49,783 nt of DNA. Source: Methylobacterium segetis (GTDB lineage: Bacteria > Pseudomonadota > Alphaproteobacteria > Rhizobiales > Beijerinckiaceae). The stretch spans positions 1 to 49,783 of the forward strand of contig NZ_SMNT01000040.1 in the NCBI RefSeq assembly GCF_004348265.1. Direction: 5' to 3'. The notes beneath the pieces were generated by a model, which ran no database searches, was not told where the DNA came from, and was given only the letters and a program-made list of their open reading frames with translations. The translations under genes and the position numbers were made by a program. Positions 18,469-28,772 of the stretch are shown piece by piece (position 1 is the first letter of the stretch; the number at the start of each line of letters is the position of its first letter).

Positions 18469-19767
18469 CTAGCCCGCCCGCGGCCGGATCACCTTCGCCC
18501 TCCCGCCATCGACCAGCACCTCGCTCGGGCTCGGATGGCTGAGGAAGCCGGTCGGGCTCGCCGTGAGGGCGTAGGCGCCCGATTGCAGCACCGCCACGAG
18601 GTCGCCCGCCGCGAGGTCCGGCATCGGCGCGGCCCGGGCCAGCATGTCGAGGGGCGTGCAGAGGGGGCCGACGACCGCCGCCGGCGCCCGCTCCGCGCCC
18701 GCCTCCTCCACAACCGCGACGACGGGGTAGTCCCGCTTCACGATCTGGCCGAGATTGCCCGAGGCGGCGAGGTGATGGTGCATACCCCCATCCGTGATCA
18801 CGAACCGGCTGCCGCGGGACACCTTCACGGCGCGCACCCGGGCGACGTAGAGGCCCGCCGGCCCGGCGAGGAAGCGGCCGGGTTCCAGCACGATGCGGGC
18901 GGGGGCGAGGAGCGGGTCGGCGGCGACGCGCGCCCGAAGGGGGGCGAGCCCGTCCCGCAGGCCCGCGAGGTCGAGGGCGGAATCGCCCGCGAAATAGGGG
19001 ATGCCGAGCCCGCCGCCGAGATCGATCGTCTCGAGCGGCCGCTTCGTGCGGGCGCCGAGGCGGGCGGCGAGGTCGAGGCCATAGGCCCATTGCGCGAGGA
19101 GCGTGACTGCGCTCAACCCCTGCGTACCCGCGAAGAGATGGAGGCCGCACAGGTGCAGCCGCGGCTCGGCCTCGATCCGGTCGACGATTAACTCCAGTTC
19201 CTCCTCGTCGAAGCCGAAGGGCGAGGGCTTGCCGCCCATCCGCATCGCCCCGCCCTGCGCGCCCGCGCCCGGGTTGACCCGGATCGCCACCCGCACGGGC
19301 CGGCCCGCCGGGGCGGCGTTCGCCACGCGGGTGATCTCCTCCGCGTTCTCGAGGTGGATCTCGCCGATGCCCCCCGCGACCACGCGGGCAATGTCGGAAT
19401 CGGACTTTCCCGGCCCCGCGAACAGGATCCTCTCCGGGGGGACGCCCGCCGCGAGCGCCGCCGCGAATTCGGCGCCCGATGCGATCTCGGCGCCGGCCCC
19501 CTCCTCCCGGAAGATCCGGATCACGGCGGGGTTGGGATTCGCCTTTACCGAGTAATCGACCCCGGCGAAGCCCTCGACGGCCTTCGCCAGCGCCCGGTAG
19601 GACCGGCGCAGGGTCGCGGCGTCGTAGACGAAGAGCGGCGTGCCGTGGGCCTCGGCGAGCGCCCGCAGATCGAGCCCCCCCACCTGCAGAGCACCGTTCG
19701 TGCGCGAAAAATTCTCCGCGATCAGGCGTGCGGCGAGATCGGGGCCTTCCGTCTCCGGCATCGTCAT
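18469..19767 (-). CDS. PLP-dependent fold III decarboxylase (DapDC/ODC-like, carrier-associated type)
   Basis: A 432-residue alanine-racemase-fold decarboxylase. The PLP lysine is K75 in DYSVKANPNP. FAGPGKSDSDI, HLCGLHLFAGTQ, LGGGLGIPYFAGD, LEPGRFLAGPAG and GPLCTPLDML are the further conserved blocks of the diaminopimelate/ornithine decarboxylase family. It is unlikely to be the housekeeping lysA, because the ATGA overlap with the ligase gene (19764-19767) and the nearby carrier protein match the ligase/decarboxylase/ACP trio seen in exosortase-associated and siderophore-type clusters. The role would be decarboxylation of an amino acid, perhaps while tethered to the carrier. The substrate is not readable. 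Confidence 0.85.
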   Translation of the reverse strand: MTMPETEGPDLAARLIAENFSRTNGALQVGGLDLRALAEAHGTPLFVYDAATLRRSYRALAKAVEGFAGVDYSVKANPNPAVIRIFREEGAGAEIASGAEFAAALAAGVPPERILFAGPGKSDSDIARVVAGGIGEIHLENAEEITRVANAAPAGRPVRVAIRVNPGAGAQGGAMRMGGKPSPFGFDEEELELIVDRIEAEPRLHLCGLHLFAGTQGLSAVTLLAQWAYGLDLAARLGARTKRPLETIDLGGGLGIPYFAGDSALDLAGLRDGLAPLRARVAADPLLAPARIVLEPGRFLAGPAGLYVARVRAVKVSRGSRFVITDGGMHHHLAASGNLGQIVKRDYPVVAVVEEAGAERAPAAVVGPLCTPLDMLARAAPMPDLAAGDLVAVLQSGAYALTASPTGFLSHPSPSEVLVDGGRAKVIRPRAG

Positions 19768-21266
19768 CGGCGCTCCGCGACGAGGCGCTTGTAATCGACC
19801 TTGCCGTTCGGCGTCACGGGCAGCGACGCCACCGTCTCGACGGCGCGGGGCACCATGTGGGGGGCGAGCTTGGCGCGGGCGATCCGCAGCACCTCCGCCT
19901 CCGGCAGGGGCGCGCCGGCCGCCACCGCCACCGCGTGCACGCGCTCGCCGATGCTCGGATCCGGCAGGCCGATCACCGCCACCTGCCGGAAGGCGCCCGT
20001 CTCCATCAGGGCGGCCTCCACCTCCGTCGGGCTCACGCGGAAGCCCTGCGTCTTGATCATCGCGTCCTCGCGGCCGAGGAAGGTGAAGAAGCCGGCCTCG
20101 TCCTCCACGACGATGTCGCCGGAGCGGCAGACGAGCCCGCCCCTGCCGAGCGGGTCGGGCACCAGCACGCGGGCCGTGTCCTCAGGCCGGTTCCAATAGC
20201 CCATCGAGACGGTCGGTCCCCGATGCATCAGGATGCCGGGCTCTCCCGGCCGCGTGCGCTTGCCCGTCGCATTCACCGCGAAGATCTCGGTCTCGGGGAT
20301 GGCGCGGCCGATCGAGCCCGGCCGCGCCTCGATCTCCTCGGGCGGCAGGTAGGTGGAGCGGAAGGCTTCCGTCAGCCCGTACATCAGGACGATGCGCGTC
20401 TGCGGCAGGGCGGCGCGCAGGCGGGCCACGGTCTCGACGGGCACGGCGCCGCCGGAATTCGTGATGTAGCGGAGCGAGGACAGGTCGGCCCGGGCGAGGC
20501 TCGGCGCCGCGCGGGTGAGAAGCGCCCACAGGGTGGGGACCCCGGCGAGCCCGGTGATGCGATGGCGCTCGACGGCGCGCACCACCTCGTCGCCGAAGCG
20601 GAAGCTGAGGAGCACGCAGGTCGCTCCCTGCTCGACCGCGGTGAGGAGCTGATTCAGCCCGTAATCGAACGAGAGCGGCAGCACCGACAGGATGCGCTCC
20701 TGCGGCCCGATGCCGAGATAGGTCCGCACGATGCGCGTCCCGGCGATCAGGTTGGCGTGGCTCAGCATCACGCCCTTGGGCAGGCCGGTCGAGCCCGAGG
20801 TGTAGAGGATCGCCGCGAGATCACGCGGCTCCGCGCGGGGGATCTCCGGCGCCGCGCCATCGACGGGAACGTCGAGGTCGGGGATGATCCGCAGCCCCGG
20901 CAGGTCGTCGAGGGCGCCTTCGAGCCCGGCCCGGAGGGCGTCGTCCGTCAGGAGTGCCGCCGCGCTGCAATCGGCGAGGATGTGGCGCACCTGCGCCGGG
21001 CGAAGGCTCGGATGGATCGGCACGAACACGGCGCCGGCCCGGGCGATGGCGAAGATCGCGACGCACTCGGAGATCGATTTCGGCAGCAGGAAGCCGACCC
21101 GGTCGCCCGGGTTGATCCCGGAGGCGGCGAGGTGGCCCGCGAGCGCGGCGGCCCGTGCGCGGAAGGCTCCGTAGGTCAGACGACGATCGCCGTCGACGAT
21201 CGCGACGCGCTCGGGCGCGCAGGCCGCGCCGTCGAGGAGGTCGTGCAGGAGGACGGGCGGTATCAT
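19764..21266 (-). CDS. AMP-forming acyl-CoA/aminoacyl ligase
   Basis: A 500-residue ANL-superfamily adenylating enzyme. The phosphate-binding loop ILYTSGSTGLPKG is at residues 154-166. YGLTEAFRSTY (A5), SGDIVVEDEAGFFTFLGREDAMIKTQGFRVSPTEVE-type sequence (A7-A8) and TPNGKVDYKRL with the catalytic Lys (A10) follow. It activates a carboxylic or amino acid as the adenylate and transfers it to a thiol, here probably that of the carrier protein encoded just upstream. The ATG at 21266 starts the conserved region; the longer frame to 21359 is rejected. Its stop overlaps the decarboxylase start by 4 bp. Confidence 0.88.
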   Translation of the reverse strand: MIPPVLLHDLLDGAACAPERVAIVDGDRRLTYGAFRARAAALAGHLAASGINPGDRVGFLLPKSISECVAIFAIARAGAVFVPIHPSLRPAQVRHILADCSAAALLTDDALRAGLEGALDDLPGLRIIPDLDVPVDGAAPEIPRAEPRDLAAILYTSGSTGLPKGVMLSHANLIAGTRIVRTYLGIGPQERILSVLPLSFDYGLNQLLTAVEQGATCVLLSFRFGDEVVRAVERHRITGLAGVPTLWALLTRAAPSLARADLSSLRYITNSGGAVPVETVARLRAALPQTRIVLMYGLTEAFRSTYLPPEEIEARPGSIGRAIPETEIFAVNATGKRTRPGEPGILMHRGPTVSMGYWNRPEDTARVLVPDPLGRGGLVCRSGDIVVEDEAGFFTFLGREDAMIKTQGFRVSPTEVEAALMETGAFRQVAVIGLPDPSIGERVHAVAVAAGAPLPEAEVLRIARAKLAPHMVPRAVETVASLPVTPNGKVDYKRLVAERR

Positions 21267-21359
21267 CCCTGCCAGCCCCGAGCCTGAACGGGCCGCGGGA
21301 GCGGCCCGCGCCGCGTCAGGGCAGAATTCGGAGCGGCGCGACCCGGTCGTCCGGCCCAA

Positions 21360-21650
21360 TCATGCGGCCGCATGCTCGGGCTGCGCGCGCCCGGCGTCGA
21401 TCTTGCCGGCGATGTAGCGGGCGAGCGCGTCGACGCTCTCGAAATTCTGGAGGCCGAACGCCTCCTCCTCGATCTCCACGCCGAAGCGCTCGCCGAGATC
21501 GAGCACGAGGTCGAGCACGCCGATGGAGTCGAGGGCGTCGCTCGTCACGAGGGACGTCTGCCCCGTCACGGCTCCCGGCGCGAGGCCGGGATTGCGGCCG
21601 GCGATGAAGTCGAGGATCGCCTCCCGCACCGCATTCGTCTGAACCAGCAC
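21360..21650 (-). CDS. acyl/peptidyl carrier protein
   Basis: A 96-residue acidic four-helix carrier protein. S42 in SDALDSIGVLDLVLDL is the phosphopantetheine attachment site, followed by FGVEIEEEAFGLQNFESVDAL. I chose the GTG at 21650 because GGGGGAG precedes it at good spacing; an ATG at 21692 and another at 21749 lack one. It lies 99 bp after the transglutaminase stop and 93 bp before the ligase. It should carry the residue activated by that ligase. Confidence 0.88.
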   Translation of the reverse strand: MLVQTNAVREAILDFIAGRNPGLAPGAVTGQTSLVTSDALDSIGVLDLVLDLGERFGVEIEEEAFGLQNFESVDALARYIAGKIDAGRAQPEHAAA

Positions 21651-21749
21651 CTGACTGTCTCCCCCGCGTTCCGGACCGGGACCGCGCGCCATATCGATCC
21701 GGCATCGAAAAGTCCATGGCACCTGAATGGCGGCCGAATGCGGGCGCAA

Positions 21750-22682
21750 TCAGGCGACGAAGGCTTCCCGCGCCTCGTGACCAGTGTCCGCCGCCTCCTG
21801 CGGCATCGGCTCGTCCTCGGGCACCACGTCGACCTCGACCTTGAGCTTCTGCGAGCCGGAGGCCGAGACGACGCCGTCGATGGGCGAGACGTCGCCGTAG
21901 TCGCGACCGCGCGCGACGACGATATGGTGATCGCGCACGCCGACGCCATTGGTCGGGTCGAGGCCGTGCCATCGGCCGCCGCACCAGAGCGCGACCCAGG
22001 CGTGGCTCGCATCCGCCCCGCGCAGGCGCGGCCGCCCGGGCGGGGGCGTCGTGCGCAGGTACCCGCCGACATAGGCGGCCGGCAGGCCGAGGCCGCGCAA
22101 GGCGGCGATCATGATATGGGCGAAGTCCTGGCAGACGCCGGCCCGCAGGGCGAAGGATTCGGCGAGCGGCGTCGCGACCGTGGTGGCCTTGGAATCGAAG
22201 CGGAAATCGCCTCCGATCCGGTGCATCAGCTCGACGGCGCCGCCATAGGCGCTGCGCCCCGGCGGGAAGCTCGCCCGGGCATAGTCCGTCACCGCGGAGA
22301 CCAGCGGCACCCGTGCGCTCGGGAACAGGAAGTGGGCCGGAGCGTCGGGCCCGAGGCTCGGCTCGGCGAGGGCTGCCGCGCGGACCGTCTCCCAGGAGGG
22401 GCCGGATTCCGGCTCCGGCAGGGGCGGCCGCTCCACCCGCACGCGGGAGAACGCCTCGACCCTGAACTCGGTATGGGGCGCGTCGAGGATGAACGAGACC
22501 GTCTCGCTGCCGAAATAGTCCCGGCGCAGGGTGCGGCCGCGCGGCTCCGGGGTGATCGCCACCGCGCTCTCCAGCACGGTCTGCCCCTCCCCGTCCTGCG
22601 GGCGCAGGCGCAGCGAGCAGCGGGCGAAGCGGACCGGTCTGCGGTAGCGGTAGGCGGTGAGATGGCGCAGCGTGTAGATCAC
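21750..22682 (-). CDS. transglutaminase-like protein of the ATP-grasp/alpha-E operon
   Basis: A 310-residue protein with an N-terminal beta-rich domain (YTLRHLTAYRYRRPVRFARC, LRLRPQ) and a transglutaminase/protease domain with a full triad: C184 (AGVCQDFAH), H227 (DASHAWVAL) and D242 (GLDPTNG). The GTG start at 22682 overlaps the preceding stop (GTGA). No signal peptide is visible, so it is probably cytoplasmic. Members of this family sit with circularly permuted ATP-grasp and alpha-E proteins and are predicted to cleave or form amide bonds on a peptide made by the partner. That function is a family prediction, not shown here. Confidence 0.9.
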   Translation of the reverse strand: MIYTLRHLTAYRYRRPVRFARCSLRLRPQDGEGQTVLESAVAITPEPRGRTLRRDYFGSETVSFILDAPHTEFRVEAFSRVRVERPPLPEPESGPSWETVRAAALAEPSLGPDAPAHFLFPSARVPLVSAVTDYARASFPPGRSAYGGAVELMHRIGGDFRFDSKATTVATPLAESFALRAGVCQDFAHIMIAALRGLGLPAAYVGGYLRTTPPPGRPRLRGADASHAWVALWCGGRWHGLDPTNGVGVRDHHIVVARGRDYGDVSPIDGVVSASGSQKLKVEVDVVPEDEPMPQEAADTGHEAREAFVA

Positions 22683-25198
22683 GCGAGCCCCGCGAGCTTC
22701 TCCGGGCGCAGGCCCTGAGGCCCGTTCGGGAAGTAGCGCCCCGCGACCGCGTCGGCCAAGCGTTCCAGTTCGCTCTCGAGCCGGGCCATGGCCACGCCGT
22801 CGAGATCGGCCGCCTCGCAGCCCGCGAACTCGGCGCGGATCCGCGCGGCGAGCCGCCGGTGCGGCTCCGGGATGCCGTCGGCCGACAGCGCCGGCAGATC
22901 GTCGAGGTGGCGCAGGATCGCCTCCACTTGGAAGGCGACCGAGCGCGGGTTGAAGGGGTCGAGGAGCACCATGTCGCGCACCGGCTCGAGGGCCACGCCC
23001 TGCATGTAGCGCGCCCCGTAGGTCACTTGCGAGTCGCACAGGGCGAGCATCACCCCGAGATCGTCCGCGCTCGCCTCGTCGCCCGCGAAGCTCATCGCGA
23101 AGGAGCAGGTGTTGATCGCCCGCTCGATCCGGCGCCCGAGATCCACGAAGTGCCAGCCCGCGGCGCGGCTCATGTTCTCCTGGGTCAGGCCCGAGAGCGC
23201 GGCGATGTGGCTCAGCGCCCGCTCGGCCCGGCCGAGGAGTTGCGCCTCGGCGAAGTCGCGGCCCTCGTCGAGGGCGAGGAGGTCGGTGAGGTCGGCGAGG
23301 ACCCGCCACGCCTCGCCGGAGAGGCGGGTGCGCAGGGTCGCGGCGTTGCGGCGCGCCCGCGCGACATGGGCCCGGGCCGAGCCGTGGATCTCGCGCCCGA
23401 TCAGCGCCTCCTGCGCGAGCGCGGCGGTCGGCAGGTCGGGGGCGCTCACCGCGCCCCACTCGGCCAGGATCGCGCGCAGGCGCAGGGCGGCGGGAGCGCG
23501 GACGCTGCCCGTGATGTCGGTGACGACGGCCTCGCCGACGCTGACGAGGTGGGCAAGGACGAGGCGGGTCACCGCCTCGGCGCGCTCGGCGTAGCGGCCG
23601 AACCAGAACAGGCCGTCGGCCGCGCGCGACGGCAGATGGCCGGCGATGCGCCGCACCCGGGGGGCGCCCTGCATGGACAGCGTCGGCGCGTCGACGGGGC
23701 GGTCCGACAGGACCCAGACGTCGGCGGCGCGGATCCCGAGCCGCATCTCGGTCGGGTCGACGTCGGGCCGCTCCGAGAGGCGGCAGAAGCCGCCGGGCAA
23801 GACGCGCCAGCCCTCGGGCGTCGCCGCCGCGAAGACGCGCAGCGCGAAGGGCCGCGGCACGAAGCGCAGGCCCCTGTCCGCGCGCTCCCAGCCCGGCATG
23901 GTCGAGAGGGGGGCGGGTTCCTGCCCCACATAGTCGAAGGGCCGGTCGCGCAGGGCCTCCAGCACCCGCGCGCGCTCGGCCGCGATCGTGGAGGGAGCGA
24001 GGATCGCGTCGCGCCCCGCCCCGCGGGTCGGGGTGGCGGCGGGCCGAAGGGTCAGGTCGTCGAGATGGTCTCGGACATGGGCGAGCCCGTCCGGATCGCC
24101 GCACCACCACGTGCGCGGGCTGTCGAGCTGGAGTTCCTGGCCGAGCAGCGCCCGGGCGATCCCGGGGAGGTAGGCGGCGAGCGCGCCCGACTCGACCATG
24201 CCGGAGCCCGGCATGTTGCCCATCACGAGGCTGCCGTTGCGCAGCGCGTCGAGCACGCCCGGGATGCCGAGGCGGGAGACCGGGTTCAGTTCGAGCGGGT
24301 CGAGATAGTCGGCGTCGATGCGCCGCCAGAGCACGTCGGCGCGCTTGAGCCCGGAGACGGTGCGCACGTGAAGGCAGCCGTCCTGCATCACGAGATCGTC
24401 GCCCTCGACGAGCATCAGGCCGAGATAGCGGGCGAGCGCCGCCTGCTCGACGTAGGTCGAGGAGAAGGGGCCGGAGGTCAGCAGGCAGATGCGTGGCTCG
24501 GCCCGTTCGGCGCCGGCCGCGAGCGCCTGCCGGAAGGCCTGGAAGAAGGCGGGCAATCGCTCGACGTGGAGGTCCTGGTAGAGATCGGGGAAGGCGCGGG
24601 TCAGCACCATCCGGTTCTCCAGGGCGTAGCCGAGGCCGGAGGGAGCCTGGGTACGGTCGGCGAGCACCCGCCAGCGCCCGTCGGGGCCGCGCCCGATATC
24701 GGCGGCGTAGAGCTTCAGGTAGCGCCCGCCGGGGGGCGCCACGCCGTGGAGCGGGCGCAGGAACTCGGGGCTGCTCGCCACCACCGCGGCCGGCAGCAGG
24801 CCCTCCGCCACGAGCCGGCCCGGCCCGTACACGTCGGCGAGGATCGCCTCCATCAGCTCGGCCCGCTGGACGAGCCCCGCGCTCAGGGCCCGCCATTCGG
24901 CCGCCTCGATCACGAGCGGCAGGGAGCCGAGGGGCCAGGCATGCTCGCGCTGGTCGCCGTAGATCCGGTAGGAGATGCCGGCGTCCCGGATGTGCCGCTC
25001 CGCCGAGACGAAGCGGGCCATGATCTCGTGTTCGGCCAAGCGCCCGAGCCGTTCGAGGAGCCGGGTCCAGGCGCCGCGGGGGTGCCCATCCGGCCCGAGG
25101 ACCTCGTCGGGAAGTCCGGCTTGCGGACGATAGGCGCCGGTCCAGCGGGCGAGCCGCTCGGACACGCCCTCCCCGTCCGCTGGCCCGGCCGGGCTCAT
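22679..25198 (-). CDS. circularly permuted ATP-grasp / alpha-E domain fusion protein
   Basis: An 839-residue fusion. Residues up to about 500 are a circularly permuted ATP-grasp domain of the DUF404/DUF407 type ([93 protein letters not shown]). From about 521 to the end is an alpha-E helical domain ([21 protein letters not shown]...[18 protein letters not shown]). These are separate genes in many genomes. ATP-grasp enzymes ligate a carboxylate to an amine using ATP, so this may build a small peptide or tag. It has ATGA and GTGA overlaps with its neighbours, so it is tightly coupled. Confidence 0.92.
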   Translation of the reverse strand: MSPAGPADGEGVSERLARWTGAYRPQAGLPDEVLGPDGHPRGAWTRLLERLGRLAEHEIMARFVSAERHIRDAGISYRIYGDQREHAWPLGSLPLVIEAAEWRALSAGLVQRAELMEAILADVYGPGRLVAEGLLPAAVVASSPEFLRPLHGVAPPGGRYLKLYAADIGRGPDGRWRVLADRTQAPSGLGYALENRMVLTRAFPDLYQDLHVERLPAFFQAFRQALAAGAERAEPRICLLTSGPFSSTYVEQAALARYLGLMLVEGDDLVMQDGCLHVRTVSGLKRADVLWRRIDADYLDPLELNPVSRLGIPGVLDALRNGSLVMGNMPGSGMVESGALAAYLPGIARALLGQELQLDSPRTWWCGDPDGLAHVRDHLDDLTLRPAATPTRGAGRDAILAPSTIAAERARVLEALRDRPFDYVGQEPAPLSTMPGWERADRGLRFVPRPFALRVFAAATPEGWRVLPGGFCRLSERPDVDPTEMRLGIRAADVWVLSDRPVDAPTLSMQGAPRVRRIAGHLPSRAADGLFWFGRYAERAEAVTRLVLAHLVSVGEAVVTDITGSVRAPAALRLRAILAEWGAVSAPDLPTAALAQEALIGREIHGSARAHVARARRNAATLRTRLSGEAWRVLADLTDLLALDEGRDFAEAQLLGRAERALSHIAALSGLTQENMSRAAGWHFVDLGRRIERAINTCSFAMSFAGDEASADDLGVMLALCDSQVTYGARYMQGVALEPVRDMVLLDPFNPRSVAFQVEAILRHLDDLPALSADGIPEPHRRLAARIRAEFAGCEAADLDGVAMARLESELERLADAVAGRYFPNGPQGLRPEKLAGLA

Positions 25199-28100
25199 CG
25201 GGGCGCCGGCACGCGCAGGTCGAGCGTCAGGGGGAATTCGGGGTTCGCCTCCTCGCGCGGCATCGCGACCCCGCCCGGCGTGTGGCCCTGGGCCTGGAAG
25301 CGGGCGAGGCGCCGCCCCTCCGCCTCGTAGGTGTTGACCGGGTAGGTCTCGTAGTTGCGCCCGCCCGGATGCGCGACGTGGTAGCGGCAGCCGCCCAGCG
25401 AGCGACCGCTCCAGGCGTCGAGGACGTCGAGGGTCAGCGGCGCGTGGGGTGCGATCGTCGGGTGCATCGACGAGGCTGGCTGCCACGCCTTGAAGCGCAG
25501 GCCGGCCACCGCCTCGCCCGCCGTACCGGTGCCGGTCATGGGCAGGCGCCGCCCGTTGCAGGCGATGACATGGCGGCCCGGCACGAAGCCGTTGACCTTG
25601 ACCTGCAGGCGCTCGACCGAGCTGTCGACGTAGCGCACCGTGCCACCGATCGCCCCCTCCTCGCCCAGCACGTGCCAGGGCTCCAGCGCCTGCCGCAGCT
25701 CCATCGTGACGCCACCGTGCTCGACCCGGCCGAAGACGGGGAAGCGGAACTCGCGCTGCGCCTCGAAGGCCGTCGGGTCGAACTCGTAGCCGGCCCGGCC
25801 AAGGTCCTCCAGCACGCCGAGGAAGTCCGCCCAGAGGAAATGCGGCAGCATGAAGCGATCGTGGAGCGCCGTGCCCCAGCGGACACAGCCGCCCTCCTGC
25901 GGCTCGCGCCACAGCCACGCCACGAGCGCCCGCAGCAGGAGCTGCTGGGCGAGGCTCATGCGTGGGTCCGGCGGCATCTCGAAGCCGCGGAACTCGAGGA
26001 GGCCGAGGCGGCCGGTCGGCCCGTCCGGCGAGTAGAGCTTGTCGATGCAGATCTCGGCCCGGTGGGTGTTGCCGGTGACGTCGACGAGGATGTTGCGGAA
26101 GATCCGGTCGACGAGCCAGCGGGGGATGTTCGGGTCGTCCGGTGCGGGCACCTGCGCGAGGGCGATCTCCAGCTCGTAGAGGCCGTCGTGGCGGGCCTCG
26201 TCCATGCGCGGCGCCTGGCTCGTCGGACCGATGTAGAGGCCCGAGAACAGGTAGGACAGGGACGGGTGGCGCTGCCAGTAGAGGACGAGGCTCTTGAGGA
26301 GATCCGGCCGGCGCAGGAAGGGAGAATCATCCGGGCTCGCGGCGCCCATCACCACGTGGTTGCCGCCGCCGGTGCCGGTGTGGCGCCCGTCGATCATGAA
26401 CTTCTGGGCGCCGAGGCGGGTCTCGCGGGCATCCGTGTAGAGGTCGGTCGTGATGCGCACGGCCTCGCGCCAGGTCGCGGCCGGGTGCACGTTGACCTCG
26501 ATCACGCCGGGGTCGGGCGTGACCTTGATGACGTTGAGGCGCGGATCGTAGGGCGGCTCGTAGCCCTCGATATGGACCGGCTGGCCAATCTCGGCCGCGG
26601 CCGCTTCGAGCAGGGCGAGGAGTTCGAGGTACTCGTCGGCCCGCTGCACGGGCGGCATGAAGACGTGCAGGATGCCGCCCCGCGGCTCGACGGCGAGCGC
26701 CGTGCGCACGGCGACGCCCGTGATGCCGGCGCCGTTCCGGGTCGCGCTGCCCGGATGGCCGGCGGGCAGGTTGCCGCGCGGCTCCAGCGGGTCCTGGGGC
26801 TGGTAGTAGGGGTAGTGCTCGGGCGGCACGTGGGGCAGCGAGCCCAGCGGCAGGCGGAAGCCGAGGGGCGAATCGCCGGGCGTCAGGAAGGCTTGGCCCC
26901 GGCGGAAGTCCCAGGTTTCCGAGATCCAGAGCCTGTCCGCCCCGCCGTCCTTGCCGGTCGGCAGGCTCGCCAGCGGCAGCACGTAGCCCGCCGGTTCGCC
27001 GAGACCCCGCTCGAACACGCGGCGCATGCGGGCCTCGTCCTCGGCGTTCGGCAGCTTCGGCTGGTCGGCCGTGACGTTCGCGGGCAATTCCGCTTCCCGC
27101 TCGGACCAGTAGGTCGGGTCCTCATAGGCCGGGATCACGTAATCGGGCAGTTCGAGCCGTCGGGCGACCGCATCGATGAGGGCCTTCGCCTGCGGCCCCT
27201 TCGCATCTCGCGGGCCGTCCTCGGCGGCGATCAGGGCATCGTCGCGCCAGACCGGCTCCCCGTCCCGCCGCCAGTAGAGGGCGAAGGCCCAGCGGGGCAG
27301 GCTCTCGCCGGGGTACCACTTGCCCTGGCCGTAATGGAGCATGCCGCCCGGCGCGAAGCGGGCGCGCAGGCGCCGGATCAGCTTGTCGGCGAGCGCCCGC
27401 TTCGTCGGGCCGACGGCGGCGGCGTTCCATTCCGGGCTCTCGAAATCATCGATCGAGACGAAGGTCGGCTCGCCGCCCATGGTCAGGCGCACATCCTGCG
27501 CGGAGAGGTCCGCGTCGATCCGGTCGCCGAGCCGGTCCATCGCGGCCCAGACCGCGTCCGAGAAGGGCTTGGTGATGCGCGGCGCCTCGGCCACGCGCGT
27601 CACCGTCATCTCGAAGCCGAACTCGACGCCGGCAGGCTCCGCGAGCCCCGAGATCGGAGCGGCGGAGCTGTAATGCGGCGTGGCGGCGAGCGGGATGTGG
27701 CCCTCGCCACAGAGGAGGCCCGAGGTGGCATCGAGCCCGACCCAGCCGGCGCCCGGCAGGTAGACCTCGGCCCAGGCATGGAGATCCGTGAAGTCGGTCT
27801 TGGTGCCCTCCGGCCCGTCCACCGCCGTCGTGTCCGGCACGAGCTGGATCAGGTAGCCGGAGACGAAGCGGGCAGCGAGACCGATCCGGCGCAGGACCTG
27901 AACGAGGAGCCAGGCCGAATCCCGGCAGGACCCCCTCTTGAGCGTCAGCGTCTCGGCCGGCCTCTGCACGCCCGGTTCCATGCGCACGCCGTACACGACC
28001 TCCGAGCGCACGAGATCGTTCAGGGCGACGAGGAACGAGACGGTCGCGTTCTCCTTGGGCAGCCGCTTCAGGAGCGCCTCGATCTCCGGGCCGTCCGCAT

Positions 28101-28464
28101 CTTCGGGCTGGAGATAGGGCGCGAGCTCGGTGGCGAGCTCTTCGGGGTAGGAGAAGGGCCAAGCCTGGGCGTACTCCTCCAGGAAGAAGTCGAACGGATT
28201 GATCACCGAGAGGTCGGCCGTCAGATCGACCTCGATCTTCAACTCGGTGGTCTTCTCCGGGAAGACGAGCCGGGCAAGCCAGTTGCCGTTCGGGTCCTGC
28301 TGCCAGTTCACGAAGTGGTTCGCCGGCGTCACCTTCAGGGCGTAGGACGGGATCTTGGTTCGCGTGTGCGGCGCCGGACGCAGGCGCACCACCTGCGGCC
28401 CGAGGGCGATCGGCCGGTCGTAGCGGTAATGGGTGACGTGGTGCAGGGCGGCTTTGATCGACAC
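25195..28464 (-). CDS. transglutaminase-like protein with DUF2126 domain
   Basis: A 1089-residue protein and first gene of the operon. The N-terminal 300 residues form a transglutaminase-like module with triad C180 (RGSCRDSAW), H229 ([13 protein letters not shown]) and D245 (GLDATSG). The rest is the large DUF2126 domain, starting near [18 protein letters not shown]2126 has remote glutamine-synthetase-like character in family descriptions and may be an amide ligase. The GTG at 28464 fits the conserved start [18 protein letters not shown] and has CGGAG upstream; the 25-residue extension to 28539 is dismissed. It overlaps the next gene by 4 bp and is divergent from the metallopeptidase at 28773. 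Confidence 0.92.
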   Translation of the reverse strand: MSIKAALHHVTHYRYDRPIALGPQVVRLRPAPHTRTKIPSYALKVTPANHFVNWQQDPNGNWLARLVFPEKTTELKIEVDLTADLSVINPFDFFLEEYAQAWPFSYPEELATELAPYLQPEDADGPEIEALLKRLPKENATVSFLVALNDLVRSEVVYGVRMEPGVQRPAETLTLKRGSCRDSAWLLVQVLRRIGLAARFVSGYLIQLVPDTTAVDGPEGTKTDFTDLHAWAEVYLPGAGWVGLDATSGLLCGEGHIPLAATPHYSSAAPISGLAEPAGVEFGFEMTVTRVAEAPRITKPFSDAVWAAMDRLGDRIDADLSAQDVRLTMGGEPTFVSIDDFESPEWNAAAVGPTKRALADKLIRRLRARFAPGGMLHYGQGKWYPGESLPRWAFALYWRRDGEPVWRDDALIAAEDGPRDAKGPQAKALIDAVARRLELPDYVIPAYEDPTYWSEREAELPANVTADQPKLPNAEDEARMRRVFERGLGEPAGYVLPLASLPTGKDGGADRLWISETWDFRRGQAFLTPGDSPLGFRLPLGSLPHVPPEHYPYYQPQDPLEPRGNLPAGHPGSATRNGAGITGVAVRTALAVEPRGGILHVFMPPVQRADEYLELLALLEAAAAEIGQPVHIEGYEPPYDPRLNVIKVTPDPGVIEVNVHPAATWREAVRITTDLYTDARETRLGAQKFMIDGRHTGTGGGNHVVMGAASPDDSPFLRRPDLLKSLVLYWQRHPSLSYLFSGLYIGPTSQAPRMDEARHDGLYELEIALAQVPAPDDPNIPRWLVDRIFRNILVDVTGNTHRAEICIDKLYSPDGPTGRLGLLEFRGFEMPPDPRMSLAQQLLLRALVAWLWREPQEGGCVRWGTALHDRFMLPHFLWADFLGVLEDLGRAGYEFDPTAFEAQREFRFPVFGRVEHGGVTMELRQALEPWHVLGEEGAIGGTVRYVDSSVERLQVKVNGFVPGRHVIACNGRRLPMTGTGTAGEAVAGLRFKAWQPASSMHPTIAPHAPLTLDVLDAWSGRSLGGCRYHVAHPGGRNYETYPVNTYEAEGRRLARFQAQGHTPGGVAMPREEANPEFPLTLDLRVPAPR

Positions 28465-28772
28465 GGGCACTCCGGTCTTCGGGACGATGGCTTCGGGTCG
28501 GCCTTGAGCCTGACGGGACTGGATCCCGCCGGGATGCATCCCGCGAGGATAGCACGGGCGGACCCGCCGGGCCGGTCCCGTGCCAGCGGCGGGCCGAGGC
28601 CGGGACCATCAAGCAAGTTCCGTGCAGCCGAGCACCCTCGCCGCAATCCGCTCCTTGCCGGGGTAACGGGCCGGGAGCAAGGGCGCACCGGCGGCCGGGG
28701 ACCTTTGACGGGGGAGCCGCCTTGTCGCTCGATAGGGCGGCCCGCGCTCGCTGCAGGCTCCCGGATTGCGTC
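28465..28772. other. 308-bp divergent intergenic region
   Basis: This lies between the DUF2126 operon and the zinc metallopeptidase gene and must hold both promoters. It is as GC-rich as its surroundings. I found no palindrome, hairpin or small ORF that I can support. Confidence 0.5.

Noticed and set aside
18469..19767. Housekeeping diaminopimelate decarboxylase lysA
   Set aside because: The 4-bp overlap with an adenylating ligase and adjacent carrier protein points to the carrier-associated decarboxylase type.
18469..21650. Complete exosortase/PEP-CTERM locus
   Set aside because: The carrier/ligase/decarboxylase trio is present, but no exosortase, PEP-CTERM protein or glycosyltransferase is in the window.
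22683..24896. Upstream extension of the minus-strand transglutaminase frame at 21750
   Set aside because: It overlaps the ATP-grasp/alpha-E gene in another frame; only the part after the GTG at 22682 has family motifs.
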